In this document: one piece after another, positions 21,032 to 30,934 of the stretch
How the letters are laid out: every line of letters starts with the position of its first letter
Numbering within the stretch: the stretch's first letter is position 1
Source of the DNA: an uncultured bacterium
GTDB lineage: Bacteria > CALINM01
Direction: 5' to 3'
Assembly (NCBI GenBank): GCA_938045315.1
Contig: CALINM010000012.1
Coordinates: forward strand, 1-49,604
Length of the DNA: 49,604 nucleotides
The notes under the pieces: generated by a model
Databases searched by the model: none
What the model was told of the DNA's origin: nothing
What the model saw: only the letters and a program-made list of their open reading frames with translations
Made by a program: the position numbers and the translations under genes

Positions 21032-22932
21032 TTAGTATTTTTCCTCAACCCACATATCTTGAGTAAATCTTACAACCCTATTTCTTCCCTTTTCTTTTGC
21101 CTTATAGAGAGCTACATCTGCGTATTTAATAGCCTGCCAAAAATTTTGTGCATCCCTGGGAAACTCACTTACGCCAACACTTATTGTTTTTTGAATAATA
21201 CCACCTGTTATTTTAATTTTAGTTTCTTCAACTTTCTCTCTTATTTTCTCCCCAACTTTTACTGCTTCATCTTCTCTAATATCAACTAAAATTACAAGAA
21301 ATTCTTCTCCACCAAATCTTATAACAAAATCTGAAGCTCTCACATTTTTTCTAATAACATTTGAAGTTTCTTTTAAAACAACATCACCAACATCATGACC
21401 ATAAACATCATTTATATTTTTAAAGTAATCGAGATCACACATAAGTAGACCTAAAGATTTACCTCTTCTTATAGATCCCGCAGCTATATTTTCATAACTT
21501 TCCTCTAAAAACCTCCTATTATACAGTCCAGTTAAAGCATCTCTTACTGCTGATTCTTTAAGGGTTTGTGTTAGCCTTTTTGTTTCTATTACTGGTTGTA
21601 TCTCTCTTATATATTGTTTTGCCCTACTTATCCTGTTTTGAAAATCCATATCACAATTAATACTTTTTCCACATATGAACTGAACTACTCCACCAACATT
21701 GCCACTTATCATAATAGGAACACAAATATGACTATGTTTATCACCATCCATAAAAAACATTCATATTTCTGGATACTCAAGGGATGAAACTTCATGTCCC
21801 GTTCTCTTTGCTCTACATAAATCACTGTCTAACTGGATATCCATAGAACAATTTGCTTCTATTCCAACTAACTCTTCAGGGTAGACTATTTTCATCCCCT
21901 TTTTATTATTAAAAACCTCGTAAATAACAACATCTTTTAGACCCAGTTCATCAACAAAAACTTTCCCCAATCTATTGTAAACATCCTGTAATGTATCATC
22001 TTCTTCTGCTATCTTTTAAATTGAGCGACATGAGATAGGGTATCCATAAGTTTATTAAACTCCATTGAAAGCTCTCCTAACTCATCCTTAGATGTAACTT
22101 CAAGCTTTTTTGACAAATCGATTTCGCCTGTAGAAAGTGCTCTTAGTTGATGGATAATGTCATTTATTGGCTTTCTTAGAGCTTTAGATATGAGGCTACC
22201 AAAAACAAAATACAAAATCAGTACAACAACAAGGACAATACTCATTAATACTATCGCTAACTTAATTCTTACTGACATATAATTAGAAAAGCTATCCCAC
22301 TCCCTATCCATAATATTTAATAGATCGAGTAGGTTTTTTTCTATTTGAATAACAAGGTAGTCATATTCTATTAATTTTTCTTTGATGTCGTTATTTAAAT
22401 GAGGCTTATTTTTTAAATCCCAAAGGTCATTAATTATTAAATCAAGAGAATCAATTTGTTTACTAATAGAACTAATTAATTTTATTTGTTCTGCATTTCT
22501 CACAGGATGTACCATGAATTCAAAAGAATTGCTTTGATTCATACTTGAGACATGGATAATTTTACCCCCTGATATAAGGGTATTTAAATAATCTTTATTT
22601 TCTTTCAACCTTAAAACTGCTTTTTCATAGTATTTTTTAGCAATCTTTTTATCCTCGATAATGATAATCTTATGAACAGCAACACATATCTCCCTTACAT
22701 TACTTAATAAAAGATTAAGTGTTTTCGAATGGGGAACATTAACCTGCACCATTTTTTTTGAATTGCTATCCATATAGAACATAAAAGTAAGACCTATACC
22801 AGCAACAATCATCAACCAGAATAGAGAACCAATTGAAAATAGAAGAAATTTTTTTTGCAATGGAATATCTCGAAAGGTTATAATATTTATGATCTTTTTG
22901 ACAACTTTATATGAGTTAAAATTTTTTAACAT
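21032..22932 (-). pseudogene. HAMP-GAF-GGDEF diguanylate cyclase broken by a frameshift and an in-frame TGA
   Basis: Three consecutive leftward frames form one ancestral protein. The first (22932 to 22009) has a TM segment (about residues 29 to 52), a periplasmic helical sensor, a second TM (about 224 to 247) and a HAMP domain ending MDTLSHVAQFK. A missing A in the AAAA run at about 22013-22016 sends it into TAG; one more base restores KIAEEDDTLQDVYNRLGKVFVDELGL. The second frame (21970 to 21761) is GAF-like and ends in TGA exactly in frame with the third (21760 to 21032), after EYPEI and before FFMDGDKH. The third holds an intact GGDEF domain (RFGGEEF, inhibitory RASD site). Either decay, or sequencing error for the indel, explains it. 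Confidence 0.8.
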
Positions 22933-22989
22933 GGGATTTAAGTATATACTTTAAATAAACAAAAAACAATAGATAAATGGTTTTTTTCC

Positions 22990-23400
22990 ATGCCCAAAAT
23001 TAAAATTTTTATCGAAGGTATTGTAATTAATGCTGAGTTATATAATACAGATTGCGGGATGAAAATATACCAATCTCTGCCTATAGAAAGCATTATTAAC
23101 GAGTGGGGGGATGAATTTTATTTTTCAGTTCCTGTGGTTTTCAAAAATGATCATACTGCCACAAAGGTTGTTAAAGCAGGCGATATTTGTTATTGGCCAC
23201 CTGGAAGGGCACTATGTATTTTTTTCGGCCCCACACCAATTAGTACAAATGATGACCCCTTACCTGCCAGTGAAGTAAATATTGTGGGCAGAATATTAGA
23301 TGATCCAAAAATCTTAAAAAAAATGAAGGGTTCAAAAAATATACGTATAGAAGATGCGGAAAATGCATTAATGAAGCAAAATTGCAATTCAAAAGAGTAA
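22990..23400 (+). CDS. Cyclophilin-like fold protein (TM1367/DUF369 family)
   Basis: A 136-residue protein with the TM1367-type cyclophilin-like pattern: IKIFIEGIVINAELYNTDCGMKIYQSLPIESIINEWGDEFYFSVPV and GDICYWPPGRALCIFFGPTPIS. The fold resembles cyclophilin, but peptidyl-prolyl isomerase activity has not been established for the family, and the function is unknown. The C-terminal tail of about 25 residues is charged. It is the first gene of a rightward group, 57 bases from the divergent cyclase pseudogene; the start ATG has no strong ribosome site. A short gap of 66 bases leads to prs. Confidence 0.8.
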   Translation: MPKIKIFIEGIVINAELYNTDCGMKIYQSLPIESIINEWGDEFYFSVPVVFKNDHTATKVVKAGDICYWPPGRALCIFFGPTPISTNDDPLPASEVNIVGRILDDPKILKKMKGSKNIRIEDAENALMKQNCNSKE

Positions 23401-23466
23401 ATTTGATTTTTTATAAAAAATGGGTTAACTTATTATTAAAATTAAAATAACACTTCGGGAGTTATT

Positions 23467-24408
23467 ATGGACAATATTCCACTTTTAATTGCTGGAACTT
23501 CAAACACCAACCTGGCAGAAAAGATTGCACAATACTTAGGGATAAAACTTGCACCTGCAAAGGTAAAAAGATTTTCAGATGGTGAAGTAATGGTAGAAAT
23601 TGATGAGAATGTGAGGAGTAAAGATGTATTTGTAATTCAATCCACCTGCCCACCTGTAAACGATAATCTTATGGAGCTATTAATCATTATTGATGCACTA
23701 AAACGTGCTTCTGCAAGAACCATAGCTGCAGTAATTCCCTACTATGGATATGCGCGGCAGGATCGAAAAGTTGCTCCAAGGGCACCTATATCTGCAAAAT
23801 TAGTGGCAGATCTAATTACTGTAGCAGGAGCCCACAGAGTACTTACGGTTGATCTTCACGCAGGTCAAATTCAAGGTTTTTTTAATATTCCTGTTGATAA
23901 CCTTTATGCATCACCCACATTATTTGAACATTTAAAGATGCTACAGGAAGAAAATCTTGTAATTGTCTCTCCTGATGCGGGTGGCGTAGAAAGAGCAAGG
24001 GCATATGCTAAAAGACTTAATGCTTCCCTTGCAATTATAGATAAAAGAAGAGATAAACCCAATCAATCAGAAGTTATGCATATCATAGGAAACGTGGAAG
24101 ACAAAGTTGCAATCTTAGTAGATGATATTATTGATACTGCTGGAACCCTTTGTAATTCTGCAGAAGCACTTAAAATAAATGGTGCTAAAAAAATATATGC
24201 CTGTGCCACTCATGCTGTCTTTTCTGGCCCTGCAATTGAAAGAATTGTTAATTCTCCTATAGACACTGTTATAGTTACCGATACTATACCTTTAACTGAA
24301 TCAGCAAAAAATTCTGGTAAAATAACAGTGGTTTCCATAAGTGGACTTATAGGTGAAGCAATAAGAAGAATTACTTCTGGTGGCTCTTTAAGTGCCCTGT
24401 TTTTATAA
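23467..24408 (+). CDS. prs: Ribose-phosphate pyrophosphokinase
   Basis: A 313-residue PRPP synthase that makes phosphoribosyl pyrophosphate from ribose 5-phosphate and ATP for purine, pyrimidine, His and Trp synthesis. Visible motifs: [25 protein letters not shown], the [13 protein letters not shown] loop, the [12 protein letters not shown] metal motif, the KRRDKPN flexible loop and the PRPP loop [10 protein letters not shown]. Normal length. GGGAG lies eight bases before the ATG. Followed by rplY, pth and ychF in one direction with small gaps, a common group. Confidence 0.97.
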   Translation: MDNIPLLIAGTSNTNLAEKIAQYLGIKLAPAKVKRFSDGEVMVEIDENVRSKDVFVIQSTCPPVNDNLMELLIIIDALKRASARTIAAVIPYYGYARQDRKVAPRAPISAKLVADLITVAGAHRVLTVDLHAGQIQGFFNIPVDNLYASPTLFEHLKMLQEENLVIVSPDAGGVERARAYAKRLNASLAIIDKRRDKPNQSEVMHIIGNVEDKVAILVDDIIDTAGTLCNSAEALKINGAKKIYACATHAVFSGPAIERIVNSPIDTVIVTDTIPLTESAKNSGKITVVSISGLIGEAIRRITSGGSLSALFL

Positions 24409-24434
24409 AAACTTATTGAAAGGAGGACAGTATT

Positions 24435-25061
24435 ATGGAAACATTGTCTATTACACTAGAAAAAAGGGATGGGGCTGGTAAGAATTATGCTAAAGAGTTA
24501 AGAAAATCTGGAAAAATACCTGTAGTCTTATATAGCTCAAAAAATGAAAATTATCTTGCAATGGTAAGTAGCAAAGAAATAACTAAAAACATAAAAAAGA
24601 GTAAAGCAATTCTATATAATATAGAAAGCAGTGACAGTACACTGAATGGTAAGAGGGTTTTTATAAAAGATATTGATAAATGTCCCATAACAGATAAAAT
24701 TCTTCACATAGATTTTTACATAGTACCAGACAAAGAAATGATAAAAATTGAAATCCCCATTAAATTGAAAGGCAAGCCCGTGGGTGTTTCTAAAGGTGGC
24801 ATTTTAGAACAGGAAAAGCATGAAATTACAATAAAAACATTTCCTGAAAATGTACCAGATTTTATCGAGGTTGATGTATCAAGCTTAGACATTGGTGATG
24901 CTATTCATTTAGGTGACATTACACTTCCTCAAGGTGTAAATCTTGCTGAAAGTCCTTCAATTACAGTTGTAACTGTTGTTCCACCAAAAGAAGTGGTTGA
25001 GTTAACAGAAGAAGAAAAGAAAGCCCAACTGGAAGCAAGTCTGGCTGAGCCTAAAGAATGA
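24435..25061 (+). CDS. rplY: 50S ribosomal protein L25, CTC (general stress) form
   Basis: A 208-residue L25 of the long TL5/CTC type: N-terminal 5S-rRNA-binding beta-barrel (ETLSITLEKRDGAGKNYAKELRKSGKIPVVLYSS) and a C-terminal domain (EIPIKLKGKPVGVSKGGILEQEKHEITIKTFPENVPDFIEVDVS). The acidic tail ends in EEEKKAQLEASLAEPKE. Its AAAGGAGG box is strong. The stop overlaps pth by four bases, giving the widespread rplY-pth coupling. Confidence 0.95.
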   Translation: METLSITLEKRDGAGKNYAKELRKSGKIPVVLYSSKNENYLAMVSSKEITKNIKKSKAILYNIESSDSTLNGKRVFIKDIDKCPITDKILHIDFYIVPDKEMIKIEIPIKLKGKPVGVSKGGILEQEKHEITIKTFPENVPDFIEVDVSSLDIGDAIHLGDITLPQGVNLAESPSITVVTVVPPKEVVELTEEEKKAQLEASLAEPKE

Positions 25062-25621
25062 CATGGCTTATCATTGGATTGGGAAATCCTGGTAAAAAAT
25101 ATGAAAATACCAGGCATAATATAGGTTTTAATGTATTAAATCTATTGGCTGGAAGGATTAATTTTTATTTTCAAATTAAAAATAATTATGAATTAGCAGA
25201 GGGTTACTTATTTGGTAATCCTCTTTTTTTATTAAAACCCTTAACTTATATGAACTTAAGTGGCAAAGCAGTATCTGAATTTGTAAAATATAAAAACTTC
25301 TTAGATTCTTCTAAAACCTTAGTAGTATATGATGATCTTGATTTACCTCCTGGAAAAATAAGGCTTAAATGGAATGGTAGTGGTGGTGGACATAAAGGTG
25401 TAAACTCAATAATACACGAACTGGGAACTAAAGATTTTTTCCATCTTAAAGTTGGTATTGGAAGACCACCTCTCAAGGAGTTGATAGAAAACTACGTTCT
25501 TAGTAAATTTAATAAAGAAGAACAAACAATTATTGATGATGCCATTAGTAAAGCATCAACTTGTATTATAACCTTAATAGAAAAGGGGCCACAAATTGCT
25601 ATGAATCAATTTAATGGATAA
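25058..25621 (+). CDS. pth: Peptidyl-tRNA hydrolase
   Basis: A 187-residue enzyme that frees tRNA from peptidyl-tRNA dropped by ribosomes. Motifs: IIGLGNPGKKYENTRHNIGF with the catalytic His of TRHN (about residue 20), the FLLKPLTYMNLSGKAV substrate segment, VVYDDLDLPPGKIRLKWNGSGGGHKGVNSI and IGRPP. Normal length. Overlaps rplY by four bases and precedes ychF by three bases. Confidence 0.96.
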   Translation: MTWLIIGLGNPGKKYENTRHNIGFNVLNLLAGRINFYFQIKNNYELAEGYLFGNPLFLLKPLTYMNLSGKAVSEFVKYKNFLDSSKTLVVYDDLDLPPGKIRLKWNGSGGGHKGVNSIIHELGTKDFFHLKVGIGRPPLKELIENYVLSKFNKEEQTIIDDAISKASTCIITLIEKGPQIAMNQFNG

Positions 25622-25624
25622 ATT

Positions 25625-26722
25625 ATGGGATTTTCAATTGGTATAGTTGGTCTTCCAAATGTTGGCAAAACTACTATATTTAATGCCATAACAAGTATAT
25701 GTGCTGAAGCATCTAATTATCCCTTTTGTACTATAGAACCTAATATCGGTGTTATCCCGGTAAAAGATCCAAGACTGGATAAGATTGCAGAAATTATAAA
25801 AACAGAGAGTTACATTCCCACTTCAATAAAATTCATTGATATAGCTGGGCTTGTCAAAGGAGCAAGCGCTGGAGAAGGTCTTGGTAACAAATTTTTATCT
25901 CACATAAGGGAGGTTGATGGCATAGCGCATGTGATTAGATGTTTTGATATTGAAGATATTGTTCATGTTGAAGGTAGTGCTGATCCAGCAAGAGATATTG
26001 AAATAATAAAAACCGAGCTTATATTATCAGACATTGAAATTCTTGATAGAAAAATAGAAAAGCTTGCAAAAAGCCACATACAGGAACAAAGAAAAGCTTC
26101 TGATTCTTATAAAAGATTAAGAGATGCCATAAATTTCGGCAAAATAAGAGATGAGGTTAAACTGATAATTGAAACCTTTACAGAAGATGAAAAAAAAGGT
26201 TTAAAAGAACTAAACTTGATCTCTTTGAAACCCTATTTTTACATCGCCAATGTGGATGAAAAAGAACTTATTAACCCCAAACACCTAACACAGCTTAAAA
26301 ACTATGCCAATCAAGAAAATGTTGAAGTTGTCGTTATATGTGGAAAATTAGAAGAAGAAATTAATGAACTTTCTGAACATGAAAAATATCTTCTTCTCAA
26401 AGAATATGGAATTAAAGACCTTGCTGCAGATAAGATAATTCAAACGGGCTATAAGCTCCTAAATCTAATCACATTTTTCACTACAGCAAGGAAGGAATTA
26501 AAGGCATGGACAATTGAGAAGGGTACTAAAGCTATATCTGCAGCAGGAAAAATTCATACTCATATGGAAAAGGGCTTTATAAGGGCTGAAGTGATTCATT
26601 ATGAAGATCTGTTAAAAGCTGGATCGGAATTAAAGGCTAGGGAGCTTGGATTCTACCATTTAGAAGGCAAAGATTATATCGTACAGGATGGTGATATTAT
26701 ATATTTTAGATTTAATGTTTAA
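25625..26722 (+). CDS. ychF: Ribosome-binding ATPase YchF/Obg-like
   Basis: A 365-residue YchF. G1 motif GLPNVGKTTIFNAIT, switch region with PFCTIEPNIGVIPVKDPRLDKIA, G3 DIAGLVKGASAGEGLGNKFL, then a coiled-coil arm (about residues 135 to 185) and the C-terminal TGS domain (TARKELKAWTIEKGTKAISAAGKIH to GDIIYFRFNV). The base-specificity motif is NVDE in place of NKxD, which accounts for the ATP preference known for the family. Its 3' end overlaps the converging permease gene by four bases, leaving no room for a terminator between the two operons. Confidence 0.95.
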   Translation: MGFSIGIVGLPNVGKTTIFNAITSICAEASNYPFCTIEPNIGVIPVKDPRLDKIAEIIKTESYIPTSIKFIDIAGLVKGASAGEGLGNKFLSHIREVDGIAHVIRCFDIEDIVHVEGSADPARDIEIIKTELILSDIEILDRKIEKLAKSHIQEQRKASDSYKRLRDAINFGKIRDEVKLIIETFTEDEKKGLKELNLISLKPYFYIANVDEKELINPKHLTQLKNYANQENVEVVVICGKLEEEINELSEHEKYLLLKEYGIKDLAADKIIQTGYKLLNLITFFTTARKELKAWTIEKGTKAISAAGKIHTHMEKGFIRAEVIHYEDLLKAGSELKARELGFYHLEGKDYIVQDGDIIYFRFNV

Positions 26723-27885
26723 TCGGTTCTTAAGGCATCTACTATTTTCTGGCTTGATGCTTTAAGGGCGGGAATAAGTCCACCAATAACGCCCATAATC
26801 AAAGAGAAGATAAGGGACTGTAAAATTATTTTTGGCGTTAATGTAAAAGAAAAAGCTAACTCTGAAAAGGTTTGCCAGTTCATTGTAGAAATGGTATAGA
26901 ATTGTAAAAAGGATGATAAAAAAAGACCACCTATACAACCAGCAAAACTCAATAATAGAGATTCCATAAGGAAAGCAGCCAATATGGTAACTTTTTGAAA
27001 CCCTAAGGCCCTTAATGTCCCAATTTCCCTTTTTCTTTGGGCTACTGCTGAATACATAGTAATCATAGCGCCAAGAATAGCACCTATAGAAAATACTATA
27101 GTCATGGATACTCCTAAAACTTTTATAAATCTCGTCATCATTGCTGATTGGTCTTCATAATATTGCATTTCTTTTTTTACTTCCACCGTAAGTCGCGGAT
27201 CATTTTCCAATCTCATTTTTAAATTTTCAAAATCTTTTAAATCAGATAATTTAAAAATTATAGATGAATATGTAGGTCTTCGAAAAGATTGTTTTAGTTG
27301 TTCTACATCTGCCCATATTTCTGAATTAAAACCGGTAGTGCCGCCATCAAATATGCCTACAACCTGCCATTGTCTCTGACCAAAGGACAAAAAACTACCA
27401 ATCTTTACTCCATCGAAGTTTTCTGCAATTTTACTTCCCACTATTATTTCATTTGTCCCCCATCTTATCATTTTACCTTCTTTTAATCTAACCTGGCTTC
27501 TTAAAGGTAGTGACATCTCCATTACACCCCTTATAACAACATTGGATAATTTATCCGTCCCCTTTTTAGTTAATCCTATGAGCACAACAAGTTCTTTAGC
27601 CACAAGTCTCTTTCCCCTGTCATTTAAACTTATTTCTGGTGATATTTCAATTATATTTGCCTGCTCTTTATCAATACCACTTTGCACTTCAGAACCCGCT
27701 GATTTTCTTATGACAACTACATTATCAGGGCTTCCTGTTTTTATCAAAGTTTTTCTTAAACCCTCTGAAAGCATTAACACAGCTGAAAAAACAAGTATTA
27801 CAAGTGCCATTCCAGATGCTGTTAAAAGGGTTGTTAATTTTCTTCTTATTAGATTTCTCAGGCTATATAACAAAATTAACTTCAT
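26719..27885 (-). CDS. ABC transporter permease, FtsX/MacB type (second of pair)
   Basis: A 388-residue permease: N-terminal TM (LTTLLTASGMALVILVFSAVLML), a large periplasmic MacB-like domain (residues about 45 to 260) and three C-terminal TM segments of the FtsX domain (VFSIGAILGAMITMYSAVAQRKREIGTLRALGFQK, then LLSFAGCIGGLFLSSFL and IFSLIMGVIGGLIPALKA). It lacks an ATPase domain, which is encoded separately at 29019. Last gene of a leftward operon, one base after the first permease. Probable mechanotransmission-type exporter or lipoprotein-release system. The substrate is unknown. Confidence 0.88.
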   Translation of the reverse strand: MKLILLYSLRNLIRRKLTTLLTASGMALVILVFSAVLMLSEGLRKTLIKTGSPDNVVVIRKSAGSEVQSGIDKEQANIIEISPEISLNDRGKRLVAKELVVLIGLTKKGTDKLSNVVIRGVMEMSLPLRSQVRLKEGKMIRWGTNEIIVGSKIAENFDGVKIGSFLSFGQRQWQVVGIFDGGTTGFNSEIWADVEQLKQSFRRPTYSSIIFKLSDLKDFENLKMRLENDPRLTVEVKKEMQYYEDQSAMMTRFIKVLGVSMTIVFSIGAILGAMITMYSAVAQRKREIGTLRALGFQKVTILAAFLMESLLLSFAGCIGGLFLSSFLQFYTISTMNWQTFSELAFSFTLTPKIILQSLIFSLIMGVIGGLIPALKASSQKIVDALRTD

Positions 27886-27886
27886 A

Positions 27887-29044
27887 TCACAAATCCCATT
27901 TCAAACCCTCTGCTAAATTTATCTTTATTGATCTTGCTGCTGGTATGAGCCCTGAGAGAATACCAACAATAAAAGAAATGAATAGAGATTCATAAATTAC
28001 CTCACGATGGAGATTAAAAATGGGAAAATAGACACTCAATATATCTCCCACAACTTTTACGGCAGGAAAGGTTAAGATTATACCTAAAATTGCCCCTGTC
28101 AAAACAATTAGCATTGACTCTCCTAAAATGATACCAAAAATAATTGTGTTACCATAACTAAACATTTTAAACAGCGCGTACTCATTCTTTCTCTCTCTAA
28201 CGGACATATTCATTGTATTTGCCACAACTACAAATATAATCCCTATTACTACAAAGGAAACTAATTTTATGACTATAACAATTGCTTCAGTCATTGCTAC
28301 AAAACTTAATTGAAAGGCCTTTTCTGTCTCTGTAAGGGTTTCAGCAAGGGAGTTTTTAAATAAACTATCAATTTCCCTGGAGATAACTGCAGCATCCTCT
28401 GGATTTTTAATTCCCACTATAAAATAACCCGCCTGATCAGCCCTTGTGGGTGAAGTTTTCTTCAGAGTTTCATTCAAATAATCCCAGTGAAATAAAAACT
28501 GGCTTTCATCAACCGATTTATCTCTACCACGATAGATACCTCTTATTACAAATTCCCAATTGCCCGGGAAAATAGTACCCCTCAAAACAACGTTATTGCC
28601 AATTTTCCAATTAAATCTTTCAACAAGTTTCCTTCCCACTAAACAACCTTTCCTGTCCATTAAAAATGCCTTTTTTTCATTTTCACTTACTATAAATTCA
28701 GGATATAGTTTCAAAAATGTTTCCGAATCAACTGCAAAATTAGCAAAAAAATTCTTTTCTTCAATGTAAATGCCACCAAACCAGTTGCCCTGTGCAACAT
28801 AAGTTATACCACTTATTTGTTTTATCTTTTCCTTATATGAAATAGGCAGGGAAAAAACAAGTGATATAGCATTTCTAACAATCAATCTGTATGCTGAAGA
28901 TGCTGAAACACCAGCATACCATGCAGAAATAATTGTATTTAATAGACAAAAGGAAAGTACTGCTACCGAAACACTTAATATAGTGAGAATGCTTCTTAAT
29001 TTATGCCTGAAAATATTTCTAAATAAATATTTCAGCAGAACCAT
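27887..29044 (-). CDS. ABC transporter permease, FtsX/MacB type (first of pair)
   Basis: A 385-residue permease of the same four-TM layout as its neighbour: N-terminal TM (LRSILTILSVSVAVLSFCLLNTI), periplasmic domain, then FtsX TM segments (IKLVSFVVIGIIFVVVANTMNMSVRERKNEYALFKMFSYG and the C-terminal SFIVGILSGLIPAARS). The two permeases are only distantly alike and probably form a heterodimer, unlike homodimeric MacB. The start overlaps the ATPase gene by 26 bases. Confidence 0.88.
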   Translation of the reverse strand: MVLLKYLFRNIFRHKLRSILTILSVSVAVLSFCLLNTIISAWYAGVSASSAYRLIVRNAISLVFSLPISYKEKIKQISGITYVAQGNWFGGIYIEEKNFFANFAVDSETFLKLYPEFIVSENEKKAFLMDRKGCLVGRKLVERFNWKIGNNVVLRGTIFPGNWEFVIRGIYRGRDKSVDESQFLFHWDYLNETLKKTSPTRADQAGYFIVGIKNPEDAAVISREIDSLFKNSLAETLTETEKAFQLSFVAMTEAIVIVIKLVSFVVIGIIFVVVANTMNMSVRERKNEYALFKMFSYGNTIIFGIILGESMLIVLTGAILGIILTFPAVKVVGDILSVYFPIFNLHREVIYESLFISFIVGILSGLIPAARSIKINLAEGLKWDL

Positions 29045-29723
29045 TAATTAAAACACCCTTATCTAAGTACTTCATTGACTTAGCATATTTTGCTGCCCTT
29101 AGATCATGGGTGACCATAATTATTGTTTTTCCAAATTTCTGGTTTAACTCACTCATTAAATTCAAAACATCCTCCGCTGACTTTTTGTCAAGATCACCTG
29201 TAGGTTCATCAGCAACTATTATAGAAGGATCTGTTACAATAGCCCTTGCTATTGCAACTCTTTGCTGTTGGCCACCAGATAGTTGTTTTGGATAATGATC
29301 TTTTCTGTCATATAAGCCAACAATTGAAAGTGCAAAATCAACATGCTCTTTTCTATCCTTCGCTGATAAATTCATCATCAACAAAGGGAGCTCTATGTTT
29401 TCAAAGGCTGTTAAAACGGGAATTAAATTATAAAACTGGAATATAAAACCCACATGTTCACTCCTCCACCTGGAGAGCGTTCTTTCATCAAGATTTGTAA
29501 TGTCAATTCCCTGAACAAAAATACTTCCCGAATCAGGTTTATCAATGCCAGCTATTAAATTTAACAAAGTACTTTTACCTGATCCAGAGGGACCCATCAG
29601 TGCAAGAAATTCTCCATCCATTATATCAAAGCTAATATTTTGCAAGACAGGTATTATTTGGTTACCTTTTCTAAAAGATTTATAAAGGGACTCAATTTCT
29701 ATTATTTTTTCTAACTTTGCCAT
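29019..29723 (-). CDS. ABC transporter ATP-binding protein, LolD/MacB type
   Basis: A 234-residue ATPase: Walker A GPSGSGKST, Q-loop FQFYNLIP, signature LSGGQQQRVAIARAI, Walker B IIVADEPTGDLD, H-loop VTHD. It powers the two permeases encoded directly downstream and works with the membrane-fusion protein encoded upstream, whose stop overlaps by one base. Assignment to the LolD/MacB class rests on the close match around the signature and on context. Confidence 0.94.
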   Translation of the reverse strand: MAKLEKIIEIESLYKSFRKGNQIIPVLQNISFDIMDGEFLALMGPSGSGKSTLLNLIAGIDKPDSGSIFVQGIDITNLDERTLSRWRSEHVGFIFQFYNLIPVLTAFENIELPLLMMNLSAKDRKEHVDFALSIVGLYDRKDHYPKQLSGGQQQRVAIARAIVTDPSIIVADEPTGDLDKKSAEDVLNLMSELNQKFGKTIIMVTHDLRAAKYAKSMKYLDKGVLINGSAEIFI

Positions 29724-30934
29724 TATTTGGCTTCTACTCTGACTTTTGTTTTATCTTGAAGTTTATCAAGGGGATGTGTGATTATTTTTTCTCCAGCCCT
29801 TATTCCATCTAATACATATAAGAATCCCTTTTCTTCCTTTTCTATTTTTAACACCCTTTTTTCTGCTCGGTCTTTATTTAATACAAATACAATATATTTG
29901 TCTCCTTCAATTCTTGTATGTGAGCTGTTTATTATTAGTCTCCTAGATTTCTCATCTTTTTTCAATGGTCGCTCCAGAAAAGATATTTTTGCACTCATGT
30001 CCGGTAATATTTGATCACTCTTTTCAAAAAATTTAATCTTTACTGTTACAGAAGACTTAGTTCTATCCACTGTTGGTAATATCATATGAACATACCCCTC
30101 AAAAACCTTATTAGGTATTGCATCAAAAGTTATTACACAGTTTTGATTTTTTCTTATTTTATCAAGATACACTTCTGACACATCAGCTTCCACATATAAA
30201 CTATTTAAATCTGCCATCGTTATAACCGCTGCTTTAGCATTTGCAGCTGAGCCTAAGGGAGTAATGATATCACCCACATCGGCATCTTTTGTAAGGATTA
30301 TACCATCAAAGGGTGCCCTTAGTTTTGTATATTCTAATTGTACTTCTACACTTTTTACACCTGCCTTTGCAGCAATATAATTTGCTTCAGAAGAATTTAC
30401 CATTGCAATAGCTTTTTTGTATCTTGATTCTGCAATATCAAGTTCAGATTGTGTTGCAAAACCTCTTTCAAAGAGTATTTTAACTCTTTCAAAATTCTTC
30501 TTCGCCTCTTCCAATTCTGCCTTAGCAAAATTTATATTTTCCTTACTTGCCATTACATTTGCAAGTAATTGCTGGTAACTTGCTTTTAAATCTTCATTCT
30601 CCAGTTCTGCAACAATATCATTTTTTTTCACTCTCATTCCTTCTTCCACATTTACCTTAATTAATCTACCTGTTATTTTTGCACCTACAGCTGACTTTCT
30701 ATCGGCTACAACGTAACCACTGGCATTCAGAATAGTAATGTTTTGATAGGGATATAAGTCATTAACTGTTATAACCTCTACTTTTAAGGGTTTATTATAA
30801 AATAGTCGTATAATCACAGCTAACAATAAAAGCAAAAATATGCTAAAGAGCAAAAATTTTTTATTTCTTTGATTGCTCTTAATATATTCTCCTTTTTTAA
30901 TTTGGAGTTTCTCTAAAGACTCTTTTTCCATCAA
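29723..30934 (-). CDS. Membrane-fusion (HlyD/MacA-like) periplasmic adaptor
   Basis: A 403-residue adaptor: a cytoplasmic N-terminus, one TM segment (about residues 26 to 46, FLLFSIFLLLLLAVIIRLF), then lipoyl/barrel halves (SAVGAKITGRLIKVNVEEGMRVKKNDIVAELENED and LRAPFDGIILTKDADVGDIITPLG) around a helical hairpin (about residues 110 to 185). It bridges the inner membrane ABC unit to an outer membrane channel, which is not encoded here. The ATG overlaps the histidine kinase stop by four bases, and its stop overlaps the ATPase start, so the pump and kinase share a transcript. Confidence 0.9.
   Translation of the reverse strand: MMEKESLEKLQIKKGEYIKSNQRNKKFLLFSIFLLLLLAVIIRLFYNKPLKVEVITVNDLYPYQNITILNASGYVVADRKSAVGAKITGRLIKVNVEEGMRVKKNDIVAELENEDLKASYQQLLANVMASKENINFAKAELEEAKKNFERVKILFERGFATQSELDIAESRYKKAIAMVNSSEANYIAAKAGVKSVEVQLEYTKLRAPFDGIILTKDADVGDIITPLGSAANAKAAVITMADLNSLYVEADVSEVYLDKIRKNQNCVITFDAIPNKVFEGYVHMILPTVDRTKSSVTVKIKFFEKSDQILPDMSAKISFLERPLKKDEKSRRLIINSSHTRIEGDKYIVFVLNKDRAEKRVLKIEKEEKGFLYVLDGIRAGEKIITHPLDKLQDKTKVRVEAK

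Noticed and set aside
21755-21790. SECIS-like hairpin after the in-frame TGA (selenocysteine insertion)
   Set aside because: The stem is AT-rich, the loop sits only about 12 to 16 bases after the TGA, and a second lesion exists upstream in the same gene, so decay is more likely. Kept only as an alternative in the finding.
22005-22022. Programmed frameshift at TTTAAAA in the HAMP part
   Set aside because: The heptamer is in the wrong phase (TTT AAA A rather than T TTA AAA) for -1 slippage.
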